DNA of 47,260 bases from an uncultured Clostridia bacterium. Its GTDB lineage: Bacteria > Bacillota > Clostridia > Christensenellales > Borkfalkiaceae. The position numbers were made by a program, and so were the translations under genes. Positions 15,960-25,160 of this stretch are shown piece by piece. Under the pieces are notes generated by a model that saw only the letters and a program-made list of their open reading frames with translations, searched no databases and was not told where the DNA came from. The stretch covers positions 1 through 47,260 of the forward strand of contig CANQBW010000007.1 in assembly GCA_947589565.1 (NCBI GenBank), given 5' to 3'. Every line of letters begins with the position of its first letter. Positions within the stretch are counted from its first letter, which is position 1.

Positions 15960-17078
15960 TCATTCAGGTTTTTTTCCAAAAAAGCCGAACAATCCGCACT
16001 CAAGGTTGGCGTTATAGAGCTTTCTGCGCTTGTCTGCCTTGCCGCCGAAGCAGCGCTCCGCCTCGGGAAAGCCGGAGAGAAAATAGCAGCTCCACTTGTC
16101 GAGGGAGCGGAAGACCTTTCCGAAATCGCGGTAGAGGGGGCGCAGATCCTCTTCCCTTCCCATTCGCTCGCCGTAGGGCGGATTGCTCATGAGAATACCG
16201 TAACTCTCCTTAGATGTAAAATTTCGCATGTCCGCGACCGCAAATCTGATGTGTTCCTCCACGCCTGCGCGGCGGGCGTGAAACCTTGCAAGCTCGATCG
16301 CTTTCGGGTCGACGTCGCCTGCAAATAGTTCGAGTTTCGTCGTGCGGTCGCGGAGCTCCTCCGCCTGTTTTTTGAACCCATCCATCACTTTTGGAGTATT
16401 TTTCCAGTGGAGAAAGTCAAAATCCCGCTTCGCTCCCGGGGCAATTTTCAGGGCGTAGAGGGCGGCTTCGATGGGGATCGTCCCGCTCCCGCAGAAGAGG
16501 TCGGCAAAGGGTTTTCCCGCGCGGTAGAAGGAGCTTTCGACCATCGCCGCAGCGGTCGTCTCTTTGAGGGGCGCCTCCCAATTCTTGACGCGGTAGCCGC
16601 GCTTGTGAAGTCCATCGCCCGAAGTATCGAGGGTGACGGTCGCAACGTCGCGAAAAATCGAGACGCCGACGATCGCCCGCTCTCCCCTCTCGTCGAGCGA
16701 TCTTATACCGAGCTTCTGTTTGAGTCTCTCCACGATCGCCTTCTTCGCGACCCCACCCGCCGCTTTGATCGCGCCGAGCTTGCTTTGAGAGCTCTTTCCG
16801 TCCATGCGGATGAGGGTGTGCGCGGACAGAAATTCTTCGAAGGGAAGTTTTCGAACATTCTCGAAGAGCTCGTCGAAGGTCGTCGCTTGAAAGCTACCCA
16901 ACGAGATGAGGACGCGTTCGCCCGAACGCAAAAAGACGTTCAGCCGTGCAACGTCCTCCCAATCGCCGGTCAAAGAAATTCTGCCCTCGATGGCGGGGCA
17001 GTCTCCGTAGCCGAGCTCCTTCAATTGTCGCTTGACGCTCGCCTCCAATCCCGAGGCACAGGGAATCAATAATTTCAA
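15960..17078 (-). CDS. rlmL: THUMP-domain 23S rRNA guanine-N2 methyltransferase, RlmL/YpsC type
   Basis: A 372-residue protein. An N-terminal ferredoxin-like plus THUMP region (about 1-155) ends with TVTLDTSGDGLHKRGYR. A Rossmann methyltransferase (about 160-372) carries motif I ADLFCGSGTIPIEAALYA and motif IV NPPYGERMG. This matches the single-domain RlmL/YpsC family, which makes m2G in 23S rRNA using S-adenosylmethionine. It lacks the second RlmK half of the E. coli protein, as is usual in Firmicutes. GGAGG lies 12 nt before ATG 17078, slightly long spacing, and that ribosome site belongs to a repeated module also found before the gene at 8100. The 3' end abuts a C-type hairpin. Confidence 0.85.
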   Translation of the reverse strand: MKLLIPCASGLEASVKRQLKELGYGDCPAIEGRISLTGDWEDVARLNVFLRSGERVLISLGSFQATTFDELFENVRKLPFEEFLSAHTLIRMDGKSSQSKLGAIKAAGGVAKKAIVERLKQKLGIRSLDERGERAIVGVSIFRDVATVTLDTSGDGLHKRGYRVKNWEAPLKETTAAAMVESSFYRAGKPFADLFCGSGTIPIEAALYALKIAPGAKRDFDFLHWKNTPKVMDGFKKQAEELRDRTTKLELFAGDVDPKAIELARFHARRAGVEEHIRFAVADMRNFTSKESYGILMSNPPYGERMGREEDLRPLYRDFGKVFRSLDKWSCYFLSGFPEAERCFGGKADKRRKLYNANLECGLFGFFGKKPE

Positions 17079-17513
17079 TAAAATTCCTCCCGCCGGAAAG
17101 GCGTTCTGTTCACAAGCGGAATCGCTTTAAATTGTCTTTTCCAAAGGACGAACATGTTACTTTTTTACGAATACAAAAAAGTAACCAAAAAAATTTTGGG
17201 ATGCTTGCGTATGCATCCCAAACCCTTTAACGCTTTTCGTAATAAAGGCATTCTAACGACCGGGGGGATTCACGCTCGCTGCGCTCGCTTTCGGCTCCAC
17301 TCCGCTTACGCTCCGTTCCGCTCAGAATGACATTCGGTAGCTCTTTGTTCCAAATAAAAGGCGCGTTGGGAAATTTCATTTTCCATAAGCGCACCCTGTT
17401 TGCGAGCCACCGCACGCTTATTGCCGTTTGAAACGAATGAGACGATCAGGCTGTGGGAACTCGAGAGTTCATTTCCTCGACAAAAATATTGCGTAGCAAG
17501 ATTTTTGCCGAAA
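17079..17513. repeat. Repeat-filled spacer with copy A6
   Basis: Begins with the module shared with 8101-8127 (CCTCCCGCCGGAAAGGCG). Copy A6 of the four-hairpin repeat (plus, 17114-17245) has AAGCG/CGCTT (17114-17127), GTCTTT/AAAGGAC (17134-17149), GTTAC...GTAAC (17156-17185) and TTTGGGATGC/GCATCCCAAA (17195-17222). B-type DNA follows (17260-17330), then a C hairpin (about 17470-17513) ending 7 nt from the next stop codon. Confidence 0.7.
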
Positions 17514-17520
17514 CAAACCC

Positions 17521-18633
17521 CTACTCCTCTGTTTCATCCACCGTCTCCGGCACTTCGGGTTCCGGAATGAAAGGCTGCAGGGGCGAGGTGACGGGGGTTA
17601 AGTCGTACTTGTCGTCGATGTCGCCGACGAGTTCCTCGATGATGTCCTCCCGCGTGATGAGTCCGAGCGCATTGCCGCTCCCCCCCACGATCATCATGTG
17701 CTCGCGCATACTCTGCATTCGCTTCATGAGGTCGGAGAGCTTCTCATCCGTCGAAGTATAGGAGATGGGCCGCACCAAATTTTCAAAACTTCGTCTGCCC
17801 GCGAGCAGATTTTCATAGTAATCGGCACGATAGAGCACGCCGATGATGTTCTGTTTGGTTCCCTTGTAGACGGGAATGCGCGAGAAATTCGTCTCGCGGA
17901 AGAGACGGTAGACGAGCCTCGAATCGTCCCTGATCTCCACCATGACCACGCGGTCGAGCGGGATCATGCAGGAGCCGACGTGCAGCTCGTCATAGCGCAG
18001 GGTCTTTGTGATGAGGTCATGCTCCGTCTCGTTGAGGACCCCCTCCTCTTTGACGTCCGTCACCAACATTTTAAACTCTTCCTCGGTGAACTTCGGCTTC
18101 TTCTTGTTGAGTCCGAAGAGGAAAAAGATGAGCTTTTTCCAGCCGTCGAAGAGAAGGTTCAAGGGCGTGCAGACGATGGAAAACCAATAGAGCGGATAAG
18201 CAGCGGCACAGGCAAACTTTTCGGGAGACTCTTTTGCAAGCGACTTGGGCGTGACCTCTCCGAAAATGAGAATGACCACGGTCAGAACGACCGTGGAGAT
18301 GGTAGGCCCCAGGTCCTCGCCGAGAAAGCGCGTGAAGAGCACCGTCGCGATGGAAGCCGCCGCGATATTGACGATGTTGTTCCCGATGAGAAGGGTCGTC
18401 AGTACCTTGTTATAGTCGTCGCTCAGTTTCAGGGCGAGCTTTGCGGAGCGTTTCTTTTGCGCATAGCGGCGCATACGCACCGTGGAATAGCTCGTATAGG
18501 CGGTCTCCGTGGCGGAGAAACAGCCCGAGAGCAGGACGAGAACGGCGAGCACAATGAGTAGAACGGCAGTTACGCCTCCGCTTTGTACGGCGAGCAGAGG
18601 TAATGGGACTATGTCCGATGGGGCAGCGTCCAT
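17521..18633 (-). CDS. CNNM/DUF21 membrane protein with CBS pair
   Basis: A 370-residue protein. The CNNM transmembrane domain spans about 15-190, with ATETAYTSYSTVRMRRYAQK, LLIGNNIVNIAAAS and FGEVTPKSLAKESPEK. A tandem CBS pair follows at about 210-335, with MIPLDRVVMVEIRDDS and LGLITREDIIEELVGDIDDK. The family (YhdP, YqhB, CorC relatives) is linked to Mg2+ homeostasis. The usual C-terminal CorC_HlyC domain is replaced by a short acidic, proline-rich tail. AAAGGAG precedes ATG 18633. A promoter with a consensus TATAAT is 51 bp upstream. It is transcribed alone. Confidence 0.85.
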   Translation of the reverse strand: MDAAPSDIVPLPLLAVQSGGVTAVLLIVLAVLVLLSGCFSATETAYTSYSTVRMRRYAQKKRSAKLALKLSDDYNKVLTTLLIGNNIVNIAAASIATVLFTRFLGEDLGPTISTVVLTVVILIFGEVTPKSLAKESPEKFACAAAYPLYWFSIVCTPLNLLFDGWKKLIFFLFGLNKKKPKFTEEEFKMLVTDVKEEGVLNETEHDLITKTLRYDELHVGSCMIPLDRVVMVEIRDDSRLVYRLFRETNFSRIPVYKGTKQNIIGVLYRADYYENLLAGRRSFENLVRPISYTSTDEKLSDLMKRMQSMREHMMIVGGSGNALGLITREDIIEELVGDIDDKYDLTPVTSPLQPFIPEPEVPETVDETEE

Positions 18634-18683
18634 ATTATGTTTGAAAAACTCCTTTTTTTGCCTTGCGGCAAGTATTTTAGAAT

Positions 18684-18712
18684 ATTATACTCTCTTTTTT
18701 CGGAAAAAACAA
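18684..18712 (-). promoter_or_regulatory. Promoter of the CNNM gene
   Basis: On the minus strand TTGTTT (18712-18707), 17-bp spacer and TATAAT (18689-18684), in the gap between the reductase stop and the CNNM start. Confidence 0.55.
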
Positions 18713-18739
18713 GTGAAACGATATGTTTTTCAGATAAAA

Positions 18740-19597
18740 TCAGCATTTTTCGGCTTTCAACAGGTATTCATGCGCGGAAAAAGCCGCCACGAGCCCCTCG
18801 CCCGCGGCTTTGATATACTGATAGGGTCTCCCCGTCACGTCCCCCGCCGCAAAGAGCCCTTTCAAATTGGTGGACATATCCCGCGCGACGATCACGCGGT
18901 CCCCTTCCTCTTTGAGTCCCCCGACAAGGGCGGAGGGCGGCGTCGCATTTGAAAGCAAGAATACGCCGCTCACCTCTCTTTCCCCGCTCGAAAAGACGAT
19001 TTTCTCGACGTGGGTCTCTCCTTCGACGGCAAGAGGTCTCTCTTCGAGGATTTCGACGTTTTTTGCGGAAAAACTTGCCCCTTCATAGTCGCAGAAGGCG
19101 TAGACTTTCTCCGCAAAACCCGAAAGATATTCGACTTCCTGTGAAAATTCTTTGCTCTCGACGATCGCGGCGATCTTTTTTCCGCGGTAGAGTCCGCCGT
19201 CGCACACGGCGCAGTAGCTCACGCCCTTGCCTAAAAATTCGCGCTCGCCCTTGAGTTTTCCCTTGCGGCTGACCCCCGTCGCCAAAATGACGGTCTTTGC
19301 CGTGTACATCTTGTCGCCCTGCGTCAAGAGATACTTGTCTCCCGTCAGATAGATGCGATCGATGCGGGCGGGAGTCATGGAGATCCCCTCCCGCTCTGCC
19401 TGTTTCTTCAAGAGGGCAGAAAGTTCTTCGCCCCTTCCCGAGAAGGAGAGAAAATTTCTCACCTCCTCGGAGAGGCGCACGTTCGTAAATTCCTCCGTGC
19501 CGAGCCAGATAAAGTTGTGTTTGAGCGATTTGAGGGTGAGCGCGGCCTCATACCCCGCGGGGCCGCCGCCGACGATCGCAACTTCGTATTCTTCCAA
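18740..19597 (-). CDS. Thioredoxin-reductase-like flavoprotein
   Basis: A 285-residue pyridine nucleotide-disulfide oxidoreductase of the TrxB type. The FAD-binding loop is VAIVGGGPAGYEAALT near the N-terminus, the redox pair is CAVC (Cys129-Cys132) followed by DGG, and the C-terminal FAD segment is GLFAAGDVTGRPYQYIKAAG. The central NADPH domain is short and lacks a clear GGGNSA loop (here KIAAIVESKEFSQEV), so the electron donor is uncertain. The start is TTG at 19597-19595, with AAAGGAG 6 nt upstream. It sits 10 nt behind the fucO-like gene and shares its promoter. Its substrate may be a thioredoxin or another small redox carrier. A divergent paralogue is more likely than the main TrxB. Confidence 0.75.
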   Translation of the reverse strand: MEEYEVAIVGGGPAGYEAALTLKSLKHNFIWLGTEEFTNVRLSEEVRNFLSFSGRGEELSALLKKQAEREGISMTPARIDRIYLTGDKYLLTQGDKMYTAKTVILATGVSRKGKLKGEREFLGKGVSYCAVCDGGLYRGKKIAAIVESKEFSQEVEYLSGFAEKVYAFCDYEGASFSAKNVEILEERPLAVEGETHVEKIVFSSGEREVSGVFLLSNATPPSALVGGLKEEGDRVIVARDMSTNLKGLFAAGDVTGRPYQYIKAAGEGLVAAFSAHEYLLKAEKC

Positions 19598-19607
19598 AAT
19601 ATCTCCT

Positions 19608-20753
19608 TTAAAGCAGTTTCAAATAGAGCTTTTCGATGTCCTCTTGGGTCGTATCCTTGGGATTTCCGGGACGGCAGGCGTCCGCCATCGCGCTTGCGGC
19701 AAGGAAGGGAACGTCCTCTCTCTTTGCGATTCCCTTGAGGTTTTGCGGGATCCCGACGTCCTCGGAGAGTTTTCTCACCGCCTCGACCGCCGCACGGCGA
19801 TACTCATCTTGCGACATATTTTCTGTGCCCGAAACGCCCATTGCCCGCGCGATCTCGCGGTATTTCTCCCCCGTTGCATCGGCGTTGAACTCCATGACGG
19901 TGGGGAGCAGGATCGCATTCGCAACGCCGTGCGGGGTGTCGTAGACCGCGCCGAGGGCGTGCGCCATCGAGTGGACGATCCCGAGTCCCACATTGGAGAA
20001 GCCCATTCCGGCGATGTACTGGCCGAGCGCCATGCCCTCTCTGCCCTCTTTTTCACCTTTGACCGCAGAGCGGAGGGATTTTGAAATGAGACGGATCGCC
20101 TCGAGGTGGAACATATCCGTCATCTCCCAGGCTGCCTTGGTGATATAGCCCTCGATGGCGTGGGTCAGAGCGTCCATGCCGGTTGCCGCCGTCAGCCCTT
20201 TCGGCATCGTGCTCATGAGGTCGGGGTCGACGAATGCCGCGACGGGAATGTCGTGCACGTCGACGCAGACGAACTTTCTCTTCTTCTCCGCGTCCGTGAT
20301 CACATAGTTGATGGTGACTTCCGCGGCTGTTCCCGCCGTCGTGGGGACGGCAAAGATAGGGATCGAGGGCTTTCTCGTCGGCGCGACCCCCTCCAGGGAG
20401 CACACGTCCGAAAATTCGGGATTTGCAATGATGATCCCGACCGCCTTCGCGGTGTCGATGGAGCTGCCCCCGCCGACCGCTACGAGACAGTCCGCCCCGC
20501 TCTTCTTGAACGCATCCACGCCCTCAAGCACATTTTCAATGGTGGGATTGGGCTTGATCTTCGAAAAGATCTCAAAGGGAATGTCCGAGCGGGTGAGAAC
20601 ACTTGTCGCCTTCTCGGTGACGCCGCACTTGACAAGGTCGGGGTCGGAGAGGACGAGTGCCTTTTTGAGTCCCCTGCGGTTGATCTCGAAGGGAAGCTCC
20701 AAAATGCTCCCCGCGCCGTGAAAACTGATCTCATTCAAAACGATTCTTGCCAT
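19608..20753 (-). CDS. fucO: Iron-containing alcohol dehydrogenase, lactaldehyde reductase (FucO) type
   Basis: A 381-residue group III alcohol dehydrogenase very like E. coli FucO along its length. Examples are AVGGGSSIDTAKAVGIIIAN, PTTAGTAAEVTINYVITD, KFVCVDVHDIP and ALGQYIAGMGFSNVGLG. Metal ligands are visible as Asp194, His198, His261 and His275. FucO interconverts L-lactaldehyde and L-1,2-propanediol with NAD(H) in fermentation of fucose and rhamnose; related enzymes accept other alcohols. GAGGAGG precedes ATG 20753 and a TTTACA-17-TATAAT promoter lies just upstream. No fucose or rhamnose genes are nearby. Its operon partner is the reductase-like gene downstream. Confidence 0.85.
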   Translation of the reverse strand: MARIVLNEISFHGAGSILELPFEINRRGLKKALVLSDPDLVKCGVTEKATSVLTRSDIPFEIFSKIKPNPTIENVLEGVDAFKKSGADCLVAVGGGSSIDTAKAVGIIIANPEFSDVCSLEGVAPTRKPSIPIFAVPTTAGTAAEVTINYVITDAEKKRKFVCVDVHDIPVAAFVDPDLMSTMPKGLTAATGMDALTHAIEGYITKAAWEMTDMFHLEAIRLISKSLRSAVKGEKEGREGMALGQYIAGMGFSNVGLGIVHSMAHALGAVYDTPHGVANAILLPTVMEFNADATGEKYREIARAMGVSGTENMSQDEYRRAAVEAVRKLSEDVGIPQNLKGIAKREDVPFLAASAMADACRPGNPKDTTQEDIEKLYLKLL

Positions 20754-20775
20754 AATTTTCCTCCTCTTTTCCCGT

Positions 20776-20804
20776 ATTATACCATACCGAAGACAATTTG
20801 TAAA
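20776..20804 (-). promoter_or_regulatory. Promoter of the fucO-reductase operon
   Basis: On the minus strand TTTACA (20804-20799), 17-bp spacer and TATAAT (20781-20776), 22 bp before the fucO start. Confidence 0.7.
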
Positions 20805-20823
20805 CGGGCAAAAGAAAAAAATC

Positions 20824-21290
20824 TTTCGGCAAAAATCTTGCTATGCAATATTTTTGTCGAGGAAATGGACTTGTTTGCCTTCCTGCTGTCATTCCGAGCG
20901 CAGCCGAGGAATCCCATGGGTCTATAGAATGTTGTATTACGATTTTCAGAACGTCCCGTCGCTTGCTTAGGGGATTCCCGCTCGCCTACGGCTCGTGCGC
21001 CGTTTCGATAACAATAGAACTGCGCGGCGTTCGACTTCACTCCGCTTACGCTCCGTTTCGCTCAGAATGACATGCTTTTACAACTGTCATGTTGAGCGGA
21101 ACAAAGTGAAGTCGAAACATCTCGATCTTTATTCTTAAAATAAGGTAGAGATTCTTCGACGACGGCCCCCCCCCGCGGCGACAGCCGCGGGGGGGGCCTG
21201 CTCAGAATGACAAGTTAAAGCAGGGTTTCCCTGCACTCGGGAGCTCATTTCCTCGACGATAAATATTCCGAAGGAAGATTTTCGTCGAAA
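20824..21290. repeat. Repeat block bounded by inverted C-type hairpins
   Basis: A C hairpin begins at 20824 (TTTCGGCAAAAATC) and an inverted one ends at 21290, between two divergent promoters. Inside are B-type palindromes (20885-20925, 20970-21135). At about 21164-21200 is an extreme stem: GGCCCCCCCCGCGGC pairing with its exact complement around GACA. No gene is visible. Confidence 0.65.
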
Positions 21291-21333
21291 TAAAAAATTT
21301 GTCGAAAAATTTTTAAAATTGCCCTTCAAACAG

Positions 21334-21362
21334 TTGACAGAAATGTCGCTCCATATTATACT
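21334..21362 (+). promoter_or_regulatory. Promoter of the polyamine operon
   Basis: TTGACA (21334-21339), 17-bp spacer, TATACT (21357-21362). The leader of about 100 nt contains dyads that could be operators. Confidence 0.75.
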
Positions 21363-21373
21363 ATCCGTGTTTT

Positions 21374-21450
21374 GTTTATTTTTAATAAACTTTTCGTTTA
21401 ATATAGCTATTGTTTCGTAAAAAAAGACGAATAGTTTAGAATTACTAAAC
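21374..21450 (+). promoter_or_regulatory. Repeated GTTTA dyads, likely operators of the XRE regulator
   Basis: Perfect dyad GTTTATT-TTT-AATAAAC (21374-21390) right after the transcription start and dyad GTTTAG-AATTA-CTAAAC (21434-21450), with a further CGTTTAA between them. The shared GTTTA half-site and the adjacent XRE gene suggest autoregulation (inference). Confidence 0.5.
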
Positions 21451-21471
21451 AAAAATGTTGTAAGGAGCATT

Positions 21472-22005
21472 ATGGACCTTGGAGTAAAGCTGCGCGACAT
21501 GCGCCAAAAAATCAATCTCACGCAGGAGGAACTCGCCGACCGCTGCGAGCTGACGAAGGGATACATCTCTCAGCTTGAAAACGACCTGACGAGCCCCTCC
21601 ATTGCGACACTCATCGACCTTCTGAACGCGCTCGGGAGCAATCTCTCGGATTTCTTCCATGAGGAAGCCGAGCCGAAGACGGTGTACACTCCTTCGGAGT
21701 ACATCGAAAAGCAGTCGGAGGGCATGGTCTTCAACTGGCTGATCCCCAATGCGCAGAAGAACATGATGGAGCCCGTGCTCGTCGAGCTCGAGCCGGGGGC
21801 GCAGACGGGGCAGGACTTCCCCCATGAGGGCGAGGAGTTCGGGTATGTGCTCGAGGGGCGCATCGCGATCGTCCGCGCCGAGCGAAGTACTCCCGCCAAG
21901 AAGGGCGAGAGCTTCTATTTTACGGCGGACAAGGAACATTACATTATCAATAAAGGAAAAGGAAAGGCGAAATTCATCTGGGTCTCCACCCCGCCGAATT
22001 TTTGA
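21472..22005 (+). CDS. XRE-cupin transcriptional regulator of polyamine uptake
   Basis: A 177-residue protein: helix-turn-helix of the XRE/HipB type at 1-65 ([20 protein letters not shown]) and a C-terminal cupin barrel at about 105-175 ([30 protein letters not shown]). This is the PuuR-like architecture often found first in pot operons of Firmicutes. It probably senses polyamines through the cupin domain and controls the genes behind it. AAGGAG precedes ATG 21472 by 6 nt. The gap to potA is 13 bp, within one transcript. The His/Glu pattern HEGEEF could bind a metal or ligand. Confidence 0.85.
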   Translation: MDLGVKLRDMRQKINLTQEELADRCELTKGYISQLENDLTSPSIATLIDLLNALGSNLSDFFHEEAEPKTVYTPSEYIEKQSEGMVFNWLIPNAQKNMMEPVLVELEPGAQTGQDFPHEGEEFGYVLEGRIAIVRAERSTPAKKGESFYFTADKEHYIINKGKGKAKFIWVSTPPNF

Positions 22006-22018
22006 CCGAGGAGGAACT

Positions 22019-23524
22019 ATGGCAGAAAACATCATCGAACTCAAGAATGTGACGAAGTACTACGACGACAATCTCATCATCGACAATGTGAGTTTCAGCG
22101 TCAAAAAGGGAGAGTTTATCACCTTTCTGGGGCCCTCGGGCTGCGGAAAGACGACGACGCTCCGCATGATCGCGGGCTTCGACCTTCCGACGAGCGGAGA
22201 AATCCTGCTCAACGGGAAGGACATCTCCCTGCTCCCCCCCAACAAGAGGCCCGTGAACACCGTCTTCCAGCGGTATGCCCTCTTCCCCCACCTCAATGTG
22301 TTTGAGAACATCGCCTTCGGGCTCAAGTGCAAGAAGGTCATAAACACCTATCAAAACGACGAGGGCAAGAGCTACACCCGCCGCGAGAAGCTCACGAAGA
22401 AGGAAATTTCCGAAAAGGTCAAGCGGGCGCTCGAGATCGTCGACCTCGAAGGATTCGAAAAGCGCTCCATCTCCACCCTTTCGGGCGGACAGCAGCAGCG
22501 CGTCGCGATCGCGCGGGCGATCGTCAACGAGCCCGAAATCCTGCTCCTCGACGAGCCGCTCGGCGCACTCGACCTCAAGATGCGCAAGGAGATGCAGATC
22601 GAGCTCAAGGAAATTCACCGCCGCCTCGGCATCACCTTTATCTATGTCACCCACGACCAGGAGGAGGCGCTCACGATGTCGGACACCATCGTCGTCATGG
22701 CGGACGGCGTCGTCCAGCAGATCGGCACCCCCAAGGGCATCTATGACGAGCCCGCGAACACCTTTGTCGCGGACTTCATCGGCGAGAGCAATATCTTCAA
22801 CGGCACGGTCGTGGGCGAGAAGAAGGTCAAGTTCTGCGGAAAGACCTTCGACTGTCTCGACGAGTTCGAAAAGAACGAGATCGTCGACGTCGTCGTGCGC
22901 CCCGAAGACCTCAGAATGTGCCCTCCCGAGGAGGGAAAACTCGTCGGAAAGGTCCTCTCCGTCGTCTTCAAGGGCATTCACTATGAAATTACCGTCGAAG
23001 TCGGAAAGTATGAGATCGTCGTGCAGAGCACGGAGAGCCGCGAGATCGGCGAGCAGATCGGGCTGAACGTCGCGCCCGACGGCATCCACCTCATGAAGCC
23101 CCGCTTTACGACGAACATCTTCGACGGCGTCATCACCAAGCGCAACACCGTCAAGTTTGCGGACGGCGAGTTCGAATGCGACGTGACACAGCTCTTCCCG
23201 GGGAGCACGATCGACGAGGAGGACTATGTCGTCCTTCCCTCGGGCGAAAAGATCGACCTCACCGACCGGGAGGTCACCGTCGAAGTCGGGCTCAACGACA
23301 TCACGATCAGCGACGACGAAGAGGCGGGCGGCACGACGGGACACATCATCTCGATCATCTACAAGGGCGACCACTACCGTCTCATCGTCCGCACCGAGGA
23401 GGAAGAGGAGGACTTCGTCTTCTCGACGGACGATCTTTGGAATGAAAACGACTATGTCTCCGTCATCATTCCCAAGGACAAGATCAAGCTCACCTTGAAA
23501 CCCACTGCGGAGGAGAAGAAATGA
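22019..23524 (+). CDS. potA: Spermidine/putrescine ABC transporter ATPase, extended
   Basis: A 501-residue protein, well above the usual 350-380. Residues 1-240 are the ABC domain: Walker [10 protein letters not shown] (38-46), [20 protein letters not shown], signature [15 protein letters not shown], Walker [12 protein letters not shown], switch [15 protein letters not shown] domain follows ([20 protein letters not shown]). About 130 extra residues contain a spacer ([20 protein letters not shown]) and a second similar OB half ([20 protein letters not shown]). The extra domain looks like a duplication of the regulatory TOBE. GAGGAG precedes ATG 22019. The stop overlaps potB by 4 nt. The complex imports polyamines at the cytoplasmic membrane. 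Confidence 0.9.
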   Translation: MAENIIELKNVTKYYDDNLIIDNVSFSVKKGEFITFLGPSGCGKTTTLRMIAGFDLPTSGEILLNGKDISLLPPNKRPVNTVFQRYALFPHLNVFENIAFGLKCKKVINTYQNDEGKSYTRREKLTKKEISEKVKRALEIVDLEGFEKRSISTLSGGQQQRVAIARAIVNEPEILLLDEPLGALDLKMRKEMQIELKEIHRRLGITFIYVTHDQEEALTMSDTIVVMADGVVQQIGTPKGIYDEPANTFVADFIGESNIFNGTVVGEKKVKFCGKTFDCLDEFEKNEIVDVVVRPEDLRMCPPEEGKLVGKVLSVVFKGIHYEITVEVGKYEIVVQSTESREIGEQIGLNVAPDGIHLMKPRFTTNIFDGVITKRNTVKFADGEFECDVTQLFPGSTIDEEDYVVLPSGEKIDLTDREVTVEVGLNDITISDDEEAGGTTGHIISIIYKGDHYRLIVRTEEEEEDFVFSTDDLWNENDYVSVIIPKDKIKLTLKPTAEEKK

Positions 23525-24351
23525 AGTTTCGGTTTTCGAGAAAGACGCTCGGGATCCCCTATGCGGTGTTCCTCCTCTTCTTTGTCATCATCCCGATGCT
23601 CGTCATCCTCTTTTACGCCTTTACGACGACGGAGACGGACGCCTCTGGCGCGGAGCACTTCTCCTTTGCGCTCTCCAACTTCGGGAAGTTCTTCTCCGAC
23701 CCCACGAAGCTGTCGACGATCGTCTACTCCCTCGTCATCGCGCTGGTGACGACGGTCATCTGCCTTCTCATCGCCTATCCCGTCGCCTATATCCTCGCGA
23801 TGAGCAAGCTCAAGAAGAAGTTCGTCATTCTCATGCTCTTCGTGCTGCCGATGTGGATCAACTTCGTGCTGCGCGTCAACGCTCTGAGGGAAATTTTCAA
23901 TTTATTGTCTCTCTCCCCCGCGTTTGAGTGGCTGCAGAGCGCGAACTATTTCAAGACGATCTTCGGCATGGTCTTCGACTTTCTTCCCTTCATGATCTTG
24001 CCCCTGTATACGACCATCATGAAGATCGACAAGAGCCTCTATGAGGCGAGCAGCGACCTCGGCGGAAATGCGCTTACGACCTTTACGCGGGTCACCCTTC
24101 CCCTCTCCATGCCCGGGATCATGAGCGGGGTCACGATGGTCTTCCTTCCCTCCATGACGAACTACGTTGTCTCGGACATGCTCGGAAATGCAAAGGTGAC
24201 CATCATCGGCAAGTTCATCTATGACTACTTCTGCAACGATTGGCACATGGGCTCCATGGTCGCGCTCATTTTGCTCATCGTCGTGTTCCTGTCCACCCTG
24301 CTGACGGGGGGATTCGGCTCGGAAGAAAATGTGAGGGGGGCGAATCTATGA
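23521..24351 (+). CDS. potB: Spermidine/putrescine ABC permease PotB
   Basis: A 276-residue inner-membrane permease with about six helices, the first at about 12-35 ([20 protein letters not shown]). The EAA loop, which docks on the ATPase, is [20 protein letters not shown]. It is translationally coupled to potA (ATGA overlap at 23521) and to potC (ATGA at 24348). Paired with PotC it forms the polyamine channel. Confidence 0.92.
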   Translation: MKFRFSRKTLGIPYAVFLLFFVIIPMLVILFYAFTTTETDASGAEHFSFALSNFGKFFSDPTKLSTIVYSLVIALVTTVICLLIAYPVAYILAMSKLKKKFVILMLFVLPMWINFVLRVNALREIFNLLSLSPAFEWLQSANYFKTIFGMVFDFLPFMILPLYTTIMKIDKSLYEASSDLGGNALTTFTRVTLPLSMPGIMSGVTMVFLPSMTNYVVSDMLGNAKVTIIGKFIYDYFCNDWHMGSMVALILLIVVFLSTLLTGGFGSEENVRGANL

Positions 24352-25160
24352 AACATCAAATTTTGGGAAAATCGCTCAAGGCTGCCTTTGTCGGGCTCAT
24401 TCTGCTCCTGATGTATGCCCCCATTTTGCTCCTTGCGATCTACTCCTTCAACTCGGTGAACAACATCGGCGGCTGGGGGGAATTTTCCCTCGTCCACTAT
24501 GAAAAGCTCTTCAACGACCCCGTCATTTTAAACATGATCGGCAACACAGTCGTCCTTGCCCTGCTCTCTGCGCTCCTTTCGACCATTCTCGGCACGGCGG
24601 GCGCTCTCGGCATGTACTACTGCAAGAAGCGGGTCAAGACCGCGATGACGGTCGCCAATCAGATCCCCGTCATCAATGCGGAGATCGTGACGGCGCTCGC
24701 GCTCACCATCACCTTTGTCTCGGTCGGGATCGGAAGGTCCTATTTCACCCTTCTCATCGGGCATATGGTCATGTGCACTCCCTTCGTGGTGCTGTCCGTC
24801 ATTCCCAAACTCAAACAGATGGACAACTCCCTGTATGAGGCGGCGCTCGACCTCGGCGCAAGTCCCTTTAAAGCGCTCATGAAGGTCGTTCTCCCGCAGA
24901 TCATTCCCGGGGTCATCTCGGGCTTCATGCTCGCGATCACCCTCTCCTTGGACGACTACATCGTCACCGTCTACACCCGTCCCTCCGGCTTTGAGACGAT
25001 CTCGACCTACGTCTACAACGCCACGACGAAGGGCAACAAGCACACGGCGGCGACCCTCTCCTCCTTCTGGGCGCTGACGACGATCATCTTCGTCCTCATC
25101 GTGCTGTTCGTCCTCGGCTCCAACTTGCTCGGAAGAAAGAATAAGGAGGTGCAAAAATGA
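24348..25160 (+). CDS. potC: Spermidine/putrescine ABC permease PotC
   Basis: A 270-residue permease with six helices. The EAA loop is EAALDLGASPFKALMKVVLP, and ITLSLDDYIVTVYTRPSGFE is typical of PotC. ATG 24348 overlaps the potB stop and is preceded by GAGGGGGG. The longer open frame from 24240 lies inside potB and is discarded. The stop overlaps potD by 4 nt. Confidence 0.92.
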   Translation: MKHQILGKSLKAAFVGLILLLMYAPILLLAIYSFNSVNNIGGWGEFSLVHYEKLFNDPVILNMIGNTVVLALLSALLSTILGTAGALGMYYCKKRVKTAMTVANQIPVINAEIVTALALTITFVSVGIGRSYFTLLIGHMVMCTPFVVLSVIPKLKQMDNSLYEAALDLGASPFKALMKVVLPQIIPGVISGFMLAITLSLDDYIVTVYTRPSGFETISTYVYNATTKGNKHTAATLSSFWALTTIIFVLIVLFVLGSNLLGRKNKEVQK

